A DNA stretch of 12,847 bases, taken from positions 1 to 12,847 of the forward strand of contig JAKIYJ010000017.1 in NCBI GenBank assembly GCA_022708585.1. Direction: 5' to 3'. The translations under genes and the position numbers were made by a program. The notes below the pieces were generated by a model that was not told the DNA's origin, did no database searches, and worked only from the letters and a program-made list of their open reading frames with translations. Shown here in pieces: positions 1 to 7,491 of the stretch (within the stretch, counting starts at the first letter, position 1; every line of letters begins with the position of its first letter). Origin of the DNA: Bacteroidota bacterium (GTDB taxonomy: Bacteria; Bacteroidota; Bacteroidia; Bacteroidales; JAKIYJ01).

Positions 1-1444
1 TATAAAAAAAATATCTACTTTTACTCAAACTCTTGTTACTTCCGATTGGAATGGAAGCGGGTACCAATCACACTGGCGTGTGGTATGGGCTGCTACCCTT
101 AATGGACATGGAGTAACAGAAGGTGGCTCTTCTGGTTCTCCTCTATTTAACAATAATGGACTAATAATAGGAAATTTAACTGGTGGCAGTTCTTATTGCT
201 CAACTCCTACTGCACCAGATCATTATGGAAAATTTTCCTATTCCTGGTCATCAAATGGAACAACTGCTGCTACAAGATTAAAAGACTGGCTTGACCCGGA
301 TAATACAGGAGCAACTTCTTTACAAGGTAAACTTTGCAGCAGCCCTTCTCCTTCTTTAGATGCAAATTTTGTTGGAAACCCAACCAATATCCCAGTGGGC
401 GGCTCTGTCAATTTTACTGATTTATCTACTGGTAACCCCACTTCCTGGAATTGGACATTTAATGGAGGAACTCCTAACACTTCTACATCTCAAAACCCTG
501 CCAATATCATTTATAATACTGCCGGTTCTTATGCCGTTTCTCTCACAGTTTCTGATGGAACTAATACTGATACTGAAACTAAATCATCTTATATCATTGT
601 TAGTAATTCTATCCCTCCTTCACCTTCTGGAACTTGTGATACACTTGGATTCCCTTTATCAGGAACAGAAGTATTATATAAAACCAGCGCAGGTGGCTAT
701 GCTGCTGGCAATAACGGTTACAGAGACAAAGCTAAAGCAGAATATTTTTCTAACTATTCCCCATTCGTTCAAATAAATGAAGGAGTATTTAAATTTGGCC
801 GCGCAAAAGGCTCTGGTAACGTTACATTTGCTGTCTGGGATAATTCTGGAACAGGAGGTACCCCTGGAAACAACCCAATTGCTACTGTTACAAAATCTAT
901 TACTTCCATAGCAAATGATGTGAATAATAATGATTATACTTATGTCCTTTTTAATCCACCTGTTACAATAACTGGCCCTTTTTATATGGGAATTATATTA
1001 CCAACCGCAGTCGGCGATACTGTTGCATTATATTCAAATATTGCTGGACAGGCTGTCCCCTGCAATGCATGGGAACAACATGCTGATGGCACCTGGGCTA
1101 ACTTCTCAACCTCATGGAATAATTACTTAAACATACGTATGTCCATCTTCCCCAGAGTTTGTGAATCAGGCGCTAATACTGACTTTTATTCAGAAAATCA
1201 AAATATTAATATTTCCCCCAATCCTACTAATGGAATAATCTCAATATCCTTACCTTACAATAATTTAACTAATTCTTGTATTAAAGTTTATAATCTACTT
1301 GGTGAAGAAATTTTATCAAAATCTTTATCAGAAAATGTAAATCATACAACTATTGATTTATCTTCTCAAAATTCAGGTATATATTTAATAAATGTTATAT
1401 CAGATAAATTCAGCTCTAAAAAGAAAATATTATTAAATAAGTAA
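1..1444 (+). CDS. Secreted lysyl-endopeptidase-like serine protease with PKD and T9SS sorting domains (5' partial)
   Basis: The reading frame is open from base 2, so the gene starts before the window; the GTG at 80 is internal, because the codons before it match the downstream paralogue (IKKIST, SHW). What remains is the end of an S1 protease domain of the Achromobacter protease I (API) type. It has the nucleophile motif GGSSGSPLF, with the Ser codon at 131-133, and a PDHYGKF motif whose Asp (218-220) aligns with the Lys-specificity Asp225 of API. A PKD domain follows (about 356-605, with SWNWTF and AGSYAVSLTV), then about 190 residues of beta-rich secreted-protein sequence, then an 80-residue T9SS type A sorting domain (1202-1441, starting NINISPNPTNG and ending KKKILLNK). 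The protein is expected to be exported through the outer membrane and to cut extracellular proteins. The catalytic His and Asp lie outside the window. Confidence 0.88.
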   Translation, partial: IKKISTFTQTLVTSDWNGSGYQSHWRVVWAATLNGHGVTEGGSSGSPLFNNNGLIIGNLTGGSSYCSTPTAPDHYGKFSYSWSSNGTTAATRLKDWLDPDNTGATSLQGKLCSSPSPSLDANFVGNPTNIPVGGSVNFTDLSTGNPTSWNWTFNGGTPNTSTSQNPANIIYNTAGSYAVSLTVSDGTNTDTETKSSYIIVSNSIPPSPSGTCDTLGFPLSGTEVLYKTSAGGYAAGNNGYRDKAKAEYFSNYSPFVQINEGVFKFGRAKGSGNVTFAVWDNSGTGGTPGNNPIATVTKSITSIANDVNNNDYTYVLFNPPVTITGPFYMGIILPTAVGDTVALYSNIAGQAVPCNAWEQHADGTWANFSTSWNNYLNIRMSIFPRVCESGANTDFYSENQNINISPNPTNGIISISLPYNNLTNSCIKVYNLLGEEILSKSLSENVNHTTIDLSSQNSGIYLINVISDKFSSKKKILLNK

Positions 1445-1450
1445 CTATAT

Positions 1451-3148
1451 ATGAAAAAAATAACACAAACCATTTTTAATGGACTATTAATTTTATGTTT
1501 TATTAATATAACATTTAAATCATTAGCCCAAATTAGTGAAGACGGTATACCACCCAGCTTTACAAATTTAACCTTACAAAAAATTAATTTCCCAACAGTT
1601 AAGTTGATTCCACCAGATATTGTTAAACTAAATGCTGAAGACAATCTGTTGGAACAACAAAAAATTAAAAAGCCTCCTAGAATGGCTGTTTCTATACCTG
1701 TTGATATAAATATGGATAATTCTGGTACATGGATTACCCTAAATAACGGAGATAGAATATGGATTTTATGCATAGAAGCTCCAGATGCTCTGGCATTGGG
1801 AACTTATTACGACAATTTTTATTTACCTGATGGCACTGAACTTTATTTGTATAATGAAGATAAAACACAAGTTATTGGTGCTTTTACAAGCAAAAACAAT
1901 CATGAATCAGGATTATTTGCTACCGAGTTCATTCAAGGGTCAAAAACTTATATTGAATATTATCAGCCTGCCATGGTAAGTTCCAGCCCTATTTTCCATA
2001 TCAATGAAATAGCTTATGGATATAGATTAATTCATTTCCCATTTCTAAAAACAAAAGAATTTGGAGATTCACAAGCATGCGAAGTTAATGTAAATTGTCC
2101 TCAGGGAAGCAACTGGCAGGATCAAAAAAGAGGAATTGCGAGAATTTCAATTAAAATAGGAAGTTATTATTATTGGTGTTCGGGATCATTAATAAATAAT
2201 GTTAAAGAAGATTGTACCCCTTATTTTTTAACTGCCTGCCATTGTGGTGATGGGGCTTCTACAAGTGATTTAAATCAATGGGTTTTTTATTTTAACTGGG
2301 AAGCCCCAGGCTGTACCACCCCAACTACATCACCTTCATGGAAAACAATGACTGGTGCTTCATTTAAAGCCACTGATGGAAACGAAGGAAATAATGGTTC
2401 TGACTTTTATCTTATAAAACTGAATAACACTCCACCTGCCAGTTATAATCTATACCTCAATGGCTGGAGTAGAAGTACAACTCCCAGTCCCTCCGGAGTT
2501 TCAATTCATCATCCTGCTGCTGATATTAAAAAAATTTCTACTTATTCTACAACTCTAACAAGTGGTAGCTGGGGAGCTACTAATAGCCACTGGGTTGTAA
2601 AATGGAGCTCCGGTGTTACAGAAGAAGGTTCCTCGGGTTCCCCACTTTTTAACAACTCTAAACAATTAATAGGCTCACTTACTGGCGGAATGTCGGCTTG
2701 TACAATAAATGGAGCAGGATCTGGAACAGGACCCAATGAACCCGATTATTACGGCAAATTTTCCTATTCCTGGGCTAACAATGGAACAGTAGCCTCCAAA
2801 CGTTTAAAAGACTGGCTTGATCCTAATAATACTAATGTTACTGCTATTAATGGTAGATATGCCTGCCAGAACGTTTCTATTAATGAACAGCAAAACAATA
2901 ACCAGATTAATTTATTCCCCAACCCTGCCAAAGATTATATTGTTATTAATATGGGCAATGACCCCAACCTTAAAGATACCAGAATAAGCATTAGTGATAT
3001 TGTAGGAAATATTATCGCAACTTTTATGGTCACTGAAACCTTTCCCAATATGATAAAACTGGATATTAGCAACTATGCTCCAGGCATCTATTTTATCAAA
3101 ATTGATAATCAGAAAAATATAATTACCAAAAAAATTACAAAAATTTAA
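1451..3148 (+). CDS. Secreted lysyl-endopeptidase-like S1 serine protease with T9SS sorting domain
   Basis: A complete 565-residue preproprotein. Residues 1-27 form a Sec signal peptide ending SLAQ. Residues 28 to about 205 look like a propeptide. The protease domain (about 208-472) follows API closely: catalytic His264 in TACHC, Asp318 in GSDFYLI and Ser395 in GSSGSP. Asp432 in PDYYGKF aligns with API Asp225, the residue that selects Lys at P1, so Lys cleavage is likely; API His210 is replaced by Thr411. All six API disulfide cysteines have counterparts (C210, C216, C243, C265, C288, C417), and C255 and C263 are extra. A T9SS sorting domain fills about 486-565 (INLFPNPAKDY to the Lys-rich end). 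It starts 6 nt after the upstream protease stop, so the two are probably co-transcribed. It is a tandem paralogue of that gene without the PKD and middle domains. Confidence 0.93.
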   Translation: MKKITQTIFNGLLILCFINITFKSLAQISEDGIPPSFTNLTLQKINFPTVKLIPPDIVKLNAEDNLLEQQKIKKPPRMAVSIPVDINMDNSGTWITLNNGDRIWILCIEAPDALALGTYYDNFYLPDGTELYLYNEDKTQVIGAFTSKNNHESGLFATEFIQGSKTYIEYYQPAMVSSSPIFHINEIAYGYRLIHFPFLKTKEFGDSQACEVNVNCPQGSNWQDQKRGIARISIKIGSYYYWCSGSLINNVKEDCTPYFLTACHCGDGASTSDLNQWVFYFNWEAPGCTTPTTSPSWKTMTGASFKATDGNEGNNGSDFYLIKLNNTPPASYNLYLNGWSRSTTPSPSGVSIHHPAADIKKISTYSTTLTSGSWGATNSHWVVKWSSGVTEEGSSGSPLFNNSKQLIGSLTGGMSACTINGAGSGTGPNEPDYYGKFSYSWANNGTVASKRLKDWLDPNNTNVTAINGRYACQNVSINEQQNNNQINLFPNPAKDYIVINMGNDPNLKDTRISISDIVGNIIATFMVTETFPNMIKLDISNYAPGIYFIKIDNQKNIITKKITKI

Positions 3149-3222
3149 TCCTGATTTTTTTCATCAATAGAAAAATACAGTATTTATTATAATAACATAT
3201 TCCCTGTAATATATTTATTTAA

Positions 3223-3252
3223 AATTATACTGATATTGAAAACAGTATAATT
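3223..3252. repeat. Perfect 10-bp inverted repeat with 10-nt loop
   Basis: The arms AATTATACTG (3223-3232) and CAGTATAATT (3243-3252) are exact reverse complements, separated by ATATTGAAAA. It lies 75 nt after the second protease stop. The stem is AT-rich and only TTTT (3260-3263) follows, so it could be a weak terminator, an mRNA 3'-end stabilising hairpin or a dyad operator. The function is not determined. Confidence 0.6.
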
Positions 3253-3328
3253 AATGCAAATTTTACCCCCATTAAAAGCAACCTCTTTACAATAAATCAC
3301 CCCACCTCTTCCTTCCCGCTTTTTCTTA

Positions 3329-3357
3329 AAGTTGAGTTATACTCAATAAATCAACTT
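3329..3357. repeat. Overlapping, mutually exclusive inverted repeats
   Basis: AAGTTGA (3329-3335) pairs with TCAACTT (3351-3357), while TTGAGT (3332-3337) pairs with ACTCAA (3341-3346). The two pairings share bases 3332-3335, so only one can form at a time. The site is about 115-140 nt upstream of the next gene's chosen start. It could be an operator dyad or an RNA structure; the stems are short and chance is possible in AT-rich DNA. Confidence 0.4.
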
Positions 3358-3470
3358 ATTTAATAAATGCCAAAACTTTGTCAATAATTTTATTTTGACA
3401 AAAATCTTATGAGATGTTAAGTTTGACGAAAATTAGCACACAAAAAATAACCGTTAAACAACATTTTCAA

Positions 3471-3926
3471 ATGAAATCAAAAGATTATATAAAATTTATT
3501 ATTGCAATAGTGATTGTTACACTGTCAATATTAATAATCTATTGCGGAAATACCTGCCAAAAAGAAGATTCAGAATTATTAAAAACCAAAAATAAAATTT
3601 CTAAAACCTGGCAACTTTATAAAATAATCAGAAATAATTGCTACGATTATGTTGAACACAATAAATGGATAATGGAATTATCACCTTCGGGTGATTGCTT
3701 CTCAATATATTCTAATATATTAGGAGAAAATGAAAGCAGATTAGGTAAATGGGAAATTATAAACAATGGGAAAATATTTCAGATAAACAATTATTTTATT
3801 ACATCTAAACCTATATTTCTTTCTACCTGGTACAAAATTATTAAGATAAGCGATGAAGAACTCTGGCTTGAATCGGCAAGCGATGATAAAGAAAAGTTTA
3901 TATTTAAATCAATAAATGATAATTAA
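3471..3926 (+). CDS. Membrane-anchored lipocalin-like hypothetical protein
   Basis: I place the start at the ATG at 3471 (151 aa) rather than 3414. From there the protein begins MKSKDY and runs straight into a hydrophobic segment (about 8-24) ending IIYC, the layout of an export signal; the upstream ATG adds 19 polar residues in front of it. Cys25 could be a lipoprotein cysteine, but Tyr at -1 fits a lipobox poorly, so a plain signal anchor is equally possible. The mature part shows the small Bacteroidota lipocalin-like pattern: KTWQLYKI (46-52), then MELSPSGDCFSIY (68-80), LGKWEI (91-96), and a late strand with ISDEELWLES. Such proteins are usually exported and of unknown function. No enzyme motif is seen. 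The following gene may be a cytoplasmic relative. Confidence 0.68.
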   Translation: MKSKDYIKFIIAIVIVTLSILIIYCGNTCQKEDSELLKTKNKISKTWQLYKIIRNNCYDYVEHNKWIMELSPSGDCFSIYSNILGENESRLGKWEIINNGKIFQINNYFITSKPIFLSTWYKIIKISDEELWLESASDDKEKFIFKSINDN

Positions 3927-4006
3927 TGCTCCTTATATTTCTATTAAATATTAAAATTATACGTTAAAATATTGTTTTATTTCTTAAAAAATTAATTTTA
4001 TACAAA

Positions 4007-4471
4007 ATGGAAAACATATCAATCCAAAATAAACCAGAAACATCATTTGATACCTTTATTTTTGATCAGTTTACAGATAAAATTATATGGAAATTTTCAA
4101 AGATGATAATAAACGGAAATGATAATACACTATATGCAATTAATGACAGATTTTGCTTATATAAAAATGGTGAAACAACTTTGCTAAGTGATGGTATTTT
4201 ATTTGAAGGTCAATGGATTTGTGATAATAAAACAAAAGAAATACATCTTTTTTTGTTTTCAAAATATTCAAATGAACAATCAGGAATGGGATATAAAGCT
4301 AATTACGAAATTAAAATAAAAGGAAAAATAGAAAAAATCACTGATTTTGAAACAAGATTAAAAGGTATATGTAATGCCTGTATTGAAGAACATAATTACG
4401 GAACTTTGCCTGTCCTGCCTTCGATAACAGAAATGGTTTATCCAGTTTTATGGGAATTAATAAAATTATAA
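4007..4471 (+). CDS. Hypothetical protein, unrecognised
   Basis: A 154-residue protein that I do not recognise. It has no signal peptide and no membrane segment, so it is probably cytoplasmic. The middle alternates in the manner of beta strands, with LYAINDRFCLYKNGE, then GILFEGQWICDN, then EIHLFLFSKYS. This recalls the strand-turn rhythm, including a G-x-W turn, of the lipocalin-like protein just upstream. C-terminal features are GICNAC (two cysteines three residues apart) and a Pro-rich turn before a hydrophobic end. It is 80 nt after the previous gene and 73 nt before the TPR gene, on the same strand. A continuous frame of this length in AT-rich DNA with normal codon use supports a real gene. 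Confidence 0.6.
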   Translation: MENISIQNKPETSFDTFIFDQFTDKIIWKFSKMIINGNDNTLYAINDRFCLYKNGETTLLSDGILFEGQWICDNKTKEIHLFLFSKYSNEQSGMGYKANYEIKIKGKIEKITDFETRLKGICNACIEEHNYGTLPVLPSITEMVYPVLWELIKL

Positions 4472-4512
4472 AATAATTTAAGTATTATAAATGATTTTAT
4501 TGTAAAAAATTT

Positions 4513-4520
4513 TATTTTTG
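4513..4520 (+). promoter_or_regulatory. Bacteroidota -7 box ahead of the TPR-ribH-fmt operon
   Basis: TATTTTTG matches the TAnnTTTG consensus of the Bacteroidota primary sigma factor and ends 24 nt before the ATG at 4545. No clear TTTG -33 element is seen at the usual 17-23 nt spacing. In AT-rich DNA such a match can occur by chance. Confidence 0.4.
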
Positions 4521-4544
4521 CATATTAAAATAATATAATATACT

Positions 4545-5237
4545 ATGGCAAAGAAAAAAGAAGCAGGAGAAGAACGTATTAGTACCGTTGAAGAAGCATT
4601 AAGCAAAACAGAATTGTTTTTTGAAAAAAATAAAAACATTATTACTTATATTGTTATAGGTATAGTTGTGCTAATAGGCGGTGGCATGCTTTATCATACC
4701 TACGTTTTAGAACCCAAAGAAAGAGAAGCTCATTCACAAATTTATGGAGCTGAAAATTATTTTGCAATGGACTCTTTTAATCTCGCAATAAACGGAGATG
4801 GAAATTATCGCGGATTTCTTGATATAGTTGATGATTACGGTAGAACTAAAACCGGAAATCTTGCAAAATATTACCTTGGAATTTGCTATTTGAAAACCAA
4901 TAACTATGAGGATGCAATTACATATCTTAAAAAATTTAAATCCAAAGATAAAATTGTAAGTTCTATGGCTCTGGGCGCTATTGGTGATGCTTATCTTGAA
5001 CTTGATGATAAAGAACAGGCTTATGCCTATTACATAAAAGCTGCAAACAAAAATGATAATGACTTCGTAACCCCTTTATTTTTGATGAAGGCTGGCTGGA
5101 CAGCAGAACTTATGGGAAAATATGACAAGGCTATTGAATCTTATGTAAAAATTAAAAAAGAACATCACCGAAGCAATGAAGCCCGAACTATTGATAAATA
5201 TATCGCACGAGCAAAAGGACTGGGTAAAATTGAATAA
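4545..5237 (+). CDS. Membrane-anchored tetratricopeptide-repeat protein
   Basis: A 230-residue protein with a charged cytoplasmic N-terminus (1-31), one transmembrane helix at about 32-52 (IITYIVIGIVVLIGGG) and a soluble C-terminal part made of TPR-like helix pairs. The repeats lie at about 103-134 (LAKYYLGICYLKTNNYEDA), 137-170 (ALGAIGDAYLELDDKEQAY) and 177-206 (GKYDKAIESY). The topology, with the TPRs outside the cytoplasm, resembles YfgM, an ancillary factor of the Sec translocon, and related Bacteroidota TPR proteins. The exact role is inferred and not visible from motifs. It ends 8 nt before ribH and is very likely co-transcribed with it; from memory this gene order recurs in Bacteroidota genomes. 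A -7 box lies just upstream. Confidence 0.82.
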   Translation: MAKKKEAGEERISTVEEALSKTELFFEKNKNIITYIVIGIVVLIGGGMLYHTYVLEPKEREAHSQIYGAENYFAMDSFNLAINGDGNYRGFLDIVDDYGRTKTGNLAKYYLGICYLKTNNYEDAITYLKKFKSKDKIVSSMALGAIGDAYLELDDKEQAYAYYIKAANKNDNDFVTPLFLMKAGWTAELMGKYDKAIESYVKIKKEHHRSNEARTIDKYIARAKGLGKIE

Positions 5238-5245
5238 ACTTAAAA

Positions 5246-5740
5246 ATGTCATCGGAATTAAAAAATCTTTCTTGTTATGACCCCGCTGCCATCCCTGATG
5301 CAAGTAATTTATCTATCGGTATTGTCGTCGCCGAATGGAATGAAGATATAACAACTTCACTTGCACAAGCCGCAATAGATACTCTATTAAAACACAAAGT
5401 AAAAAAAGAAAATATTTATATTACTTATGTTCCTGGCAGTTTTGAACTGCCAAAAGGAACTAAATTTTTAATCGATAATTCAAAACTTGATGCTATTATT
5501 TGCATTGGCTGTGTAATACAAGGCGAAACAAGACATTTTGAATTTATTTGCCAGGCAGTATCACAAGGAATAATGAAATTAAACCTGAATACTGATATAC
5601 CTGTTATTTTTGGTGTACTTACAACAAATACCAGACAACAAGCAGAAGATCGTGCAGGGGGTAAGTATGGAAATAAAGGCGTTGAATCTGCTATCGCTGC
5701 AATTAAAATGGCTTCTCTCAAAAAAAATAATCTAAAATAG
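5246..5740 (+). CDS. ribH: 6,7-dimethyl-8-ribityllumazine synthase
   Basis: This enzyme makes the penultimate riboflavin intermediate by condensing 5-amino-6-ribitylaminouracil with 3,4-dihydroxy-2-butanone 4-phosphate, in the cytoplasm, usually as a large hollow oligomer. The 164-residue length is normal for the family. Visible signature elements are the aromatic substrate-stacking residue in AEWN (Trp31), PGSFELP (63-69), the phosphate-binding GETRH loop (93-97) with the catalytic His97, and the C-terminal QAEDRAGG with Arg136, which contacts the phosphate. The gene sits 8 nt after the TPR gene and directly precedes fmt. No other riboflavin genes are present, so the pathway genes are dispersed. 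Confidence 0.96.
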   Translation: MSSELKNLSCYDPAAIPDASNLSIGIVVAEWNEDITTSLAQAAIDTLLKHKVKKENIYITYVPGSFELPKGTKFLIDNSKLDAIICIGCVIQGETRHFEFICQAVSQGIMKLNLNTDIPVIFGVLTTNTRQQAEDRAGGKYGNKGVESAIAAIKMASLKKNNLK

Positions 5741-5764
5741 TTGATTTTTCTTCCATTTCATATT

Positions 5765-6730
5765 ATGAATTTACTTGATAATGATGATTTTAAAGTCGTT
5801 TTTATGGGTACCCCTGATTTTGCCGTACCTTCATTAGATATACTGCTTAAAAACAACATTAATGTATGTGCTGTTGTAACTGCACCCGACAAACCAGCAG
5901 GACGTGGCTTAAAAATCAAAACCTCTCCAGTAAAAGATTACGCTATTAAAAATAATATACCACTGCTTCAACCTGTTGATTTAAACTCTGAAAGTTTTTT
6001 ATATAAACTGAAATCTTATGCCCCTACTCTTATCATCGTTGTAGCATTCAAAATATTACCCAAATCCGTGTTTAGCATACCACCAAAAGGAAGTATTAAT
6101 CTGCATGCTTCTCTTCTACCACAATACAGAGGAGCAGCTCCAATAAACTGGGCAATCATAAATGGTGAAAAATATACGGGTCTCACCACTTTTGCTCTTA
6201 ATGATAAAATTGACACTGGTAAAATACTGATGACAAAAAAAATTGAAATATTCGAAAATGAAACAACTGGTGAATTATACGATAGAATGAAAATAATTGG
6301 CGCTGAACTTTTACTTAACACTGTTATAGCCTTGCAAAAGAATGACATTTCACCAATAGATCAGAATCATTTATTTCCAGAAGAAATACTTAAAAAGGCT
6401 CCTAAAATCTCAAGAAATATCTGCCAAATCAATTGGAATAATGATTGTAAAACTATTTATAATCTGATAAGAGGATTAAGCCCACACCCTGCCGCTTTTA
6501 CTGAATTAAAACTTGATAATGGTAAAAATATTTATATTAAAATTTTAAAAGCTGATTATGAAATTTCAGATGATAAATATATTCCAGGTACAGTTTATAC
6601 TGATAATAAGTCATATTTGGGGATAGGTACAAAAGATGGTATTATATTTCTTAAAGAAATAATACCTGAATGCAAAAATGTTATGTATATTGATGCTTTT
6701 TTAAGAGGAAATAAACTATATGATAGATAA
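5765..6730 (+). CDS. fmt: Methionyl-tRNA formyltransferase
   Basis: Transfers a formyl group from 10-formyl-tetrahydrofolate to Met-tRNAfMet for translation initiation. I start at the ATG at 5765 (321 aa); the frame is open to a TTG at 5741, right after the ribH stop, but the extra residues (IFLPFHI) look like no family N-terminus. The N-terminal Rossmann-like domain starts with VVFMGTPDFAVP (11-22), followed by APDKPAGRG (40-48) and the catalytic block with Asn112, His114 and Ser116 (INLHASLLPQYRG). Asp150 (KIDTGKI) is the conserved catalytic aspartate. The C-terminal OB-like domain begins near LSPHPAAFTE. Its last 11 nt overlap the start of the next gene, which implies translational coupling. 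Confidence 0.96.
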   Translation: MNLLDNDDFKVVFMGTPDFAVPSLDILLKNNINVCAVVTAPDKPAGRGLKIKTSPVKDYAIKNNIPLLQPVDLNSESFLYKLKSYAPTLIIVVAFKILPKSVFSIPPKGSINLHASLLPQYRGAAPINWAIINGEKYTGLTTFALNDKIDTGKILMTKKIEIFENETTGELYDRMKIIGAELLLNTVIALQKNDISPIDQNHLFPEEILKKAPKISRNICQINWNNDCKTIYNLIRGLSPHPAAFTELKLDNGKNIYIKILKADYEISDDKYIPGTVYTDNKSYLGIGTKDGIIFLKEIIPECKNVMYIDAFLRGNKLYDR

Positions 6731-7427
6731 ATCTGATATTCAAAAACAATTATATTATTACCTCTCTTCTTTTATTACAGAATCACGCAAAAAAAAATTT
6801 GAAGAAATTATTGCCAAACGTACAAGATATATTACTGTTGTATTAGAAGATATATTCCAATCGCATAATGCAAGTGCGGTGTTGAGAACGGCAGAATGTC
6901 TGGGTATTCAAGATGTTCATATTATTGAAAATAAAAATACTTATAACATAAACCCCAAAGTAACACTTGGTTCCGCAAAATGGATTAATATTATCAGGTA
7001 TAATGATTTAGCAAATAATACTGAAAATTGTATCTTTAAATTAAAAAAAACAGGATACAGGATAATTGCAACCTGCCCACACCGTGAAGGTTATACATTA
7101 CATAAATTTCCACTTGATAGTCCTGCGGCTTTTGTTTTTGGTAACGAACTCGAAGGTTTATCCGATATTGTGATAAATGCAGCCGATGCTTTTGTTAAAT
7201 TGCCAATGTATGGGTTTACTGAAAGTTATAATATATCGGTAGCAGTAGCAATAACCTTATCAGAAATTATAGATAAATTACATACCAGTTCAATTAGATG
7301 GCAACTTAATGAAGATGAAAAATATAAAATTTTATTACAATGGGCTAAAAATACAATTAAGCATTCAAAAATACTTGAAAAAGAATTTTTGAAAAATTAT
7401 AAAAATGAAAATAATAATCAAATATAA
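6720..7427 (+). CDS. SpoU/TrmH-family RNA 2'-O-methyltransferase
   Basis: A 235-residue SPOUT methyltransferase that uses S-adenosylmethionine to methylate a ribose 2'-OH. The three family motifs are present: motif 1 with Asn50 and the catalytic Arg56 (HNASAVLRTAE), motif 2 FGNELEGLS (140-148) and motif 3 LPMYGFTESYNISVAVA (161-177), which form the trefoil-knot SAM site. Length, N-terminal helix and C-terminal tail match TrmH, the enzyme that makes Gm18 in tRNA, better than RlmB. The substrate is therefore probably tRNA, but this cannot be settled from motifs alone. It overlaps the end of fmt by 11 nt, and an AGAGGA stretch (6704-6709) precedes its ATG, one of the few ribosome-binding-like sequences here. 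Confidence 0.88.
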   Translation: MIDKSDIQKQLYYYLSSFITESRKKKFEEIIAKRTRYITVVLEDIFQSHNASAVLRTAECLGIQDVHIIENKNTYNINPKVTLGSAKWINIIRYNDLANNTENCIFKLKKTGYRIIATCPHREGYTLHKFPLDSPAAFVFGNELEGLSDIVINAADAFVKLPMYGFTESYNISVAVAITLSEIIDKLHTSSIRWQLNEDEKYKILLQWAKNTIKHSKILEKEFLKNYKNENNNQI

Positions 7428-7442
7428 CATAACATTTTTTAC

Positions 7443-7450
7443 TATCTTTG
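7443..7450 (+). promoter_or_regulatory. Bacteroidota -7 promoter box for the THX gene
   Basis: TATCTTTG is an exact and very typical match to the TAnnTTTG box of Bacteroidota promoters. It ends 41 nt before the ATG, giving a predicted leader of roughly 35 nt. No good -33 TTTG was found at the expected distance. It lies 15 nt after the methyltransferase stop, suggesting that the THX gene has its own promoter in addition to any read-through from the operon. Confidence 0.6.
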
Positions 7451-7491
7451 TCGAAATATAATTTTCATATTCAACATTAAAAACTTTTATT

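Larger units (their letters stand above)
3149..3470. other. Non-coding intergenic region with inverted repeats
   Basis: This is the longest stretch without a gene (about 322 bases). No convincing ORF, tRNA or exact Bacteroidota TAnnTTTG promoter box was found. It holds a perfect 10-bp inverted repeat (3223-3252), overlapping smaller inverted repeats (3329-3357) and a C-rich patch around 3264-3319. It probably contains the 3' end of the protease transcript and the promoter of the next gene. No hairpin followed directly by a strong T run was found, so where transcription stops is unclear. Confidence 0.6.

Noticed and set aside
80..82. GTG as the start of the first protease
   Set aside because: The frame is open to the window edge and the residues before it match the paralogous protease, so it is internal.
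360..776. Overlapping plus-strand ORF inside the first protease
   Set aside because: Leu/Ile-rich out-of-frame shadow of a gene with clear PKD and protease sequence.
3176..3208. TACAG/CTGTA inverted repeat
   Set aside because: Only 5 bp with a long loop; expected by chance in this composition.
3376..3397. TTTG and TATTTTG as a promoter before the lipocalin-like gene
   Set aside because: The spacing is only about 10 nt and the second element lacks one T of TAnnTTTG.
3414..3470. Longer start for the lipocalin-like protein
   Set aside because: It would put 19 polar residues before the export signal; the ATG at 3471 gives a normal signal layout.
5741..5764. TTG start extending fmt upstream
   Set aside because: The added residues do not resemble the formyltransferase N-terminus, and an ATG at 5765 leads directly into the family sequence.
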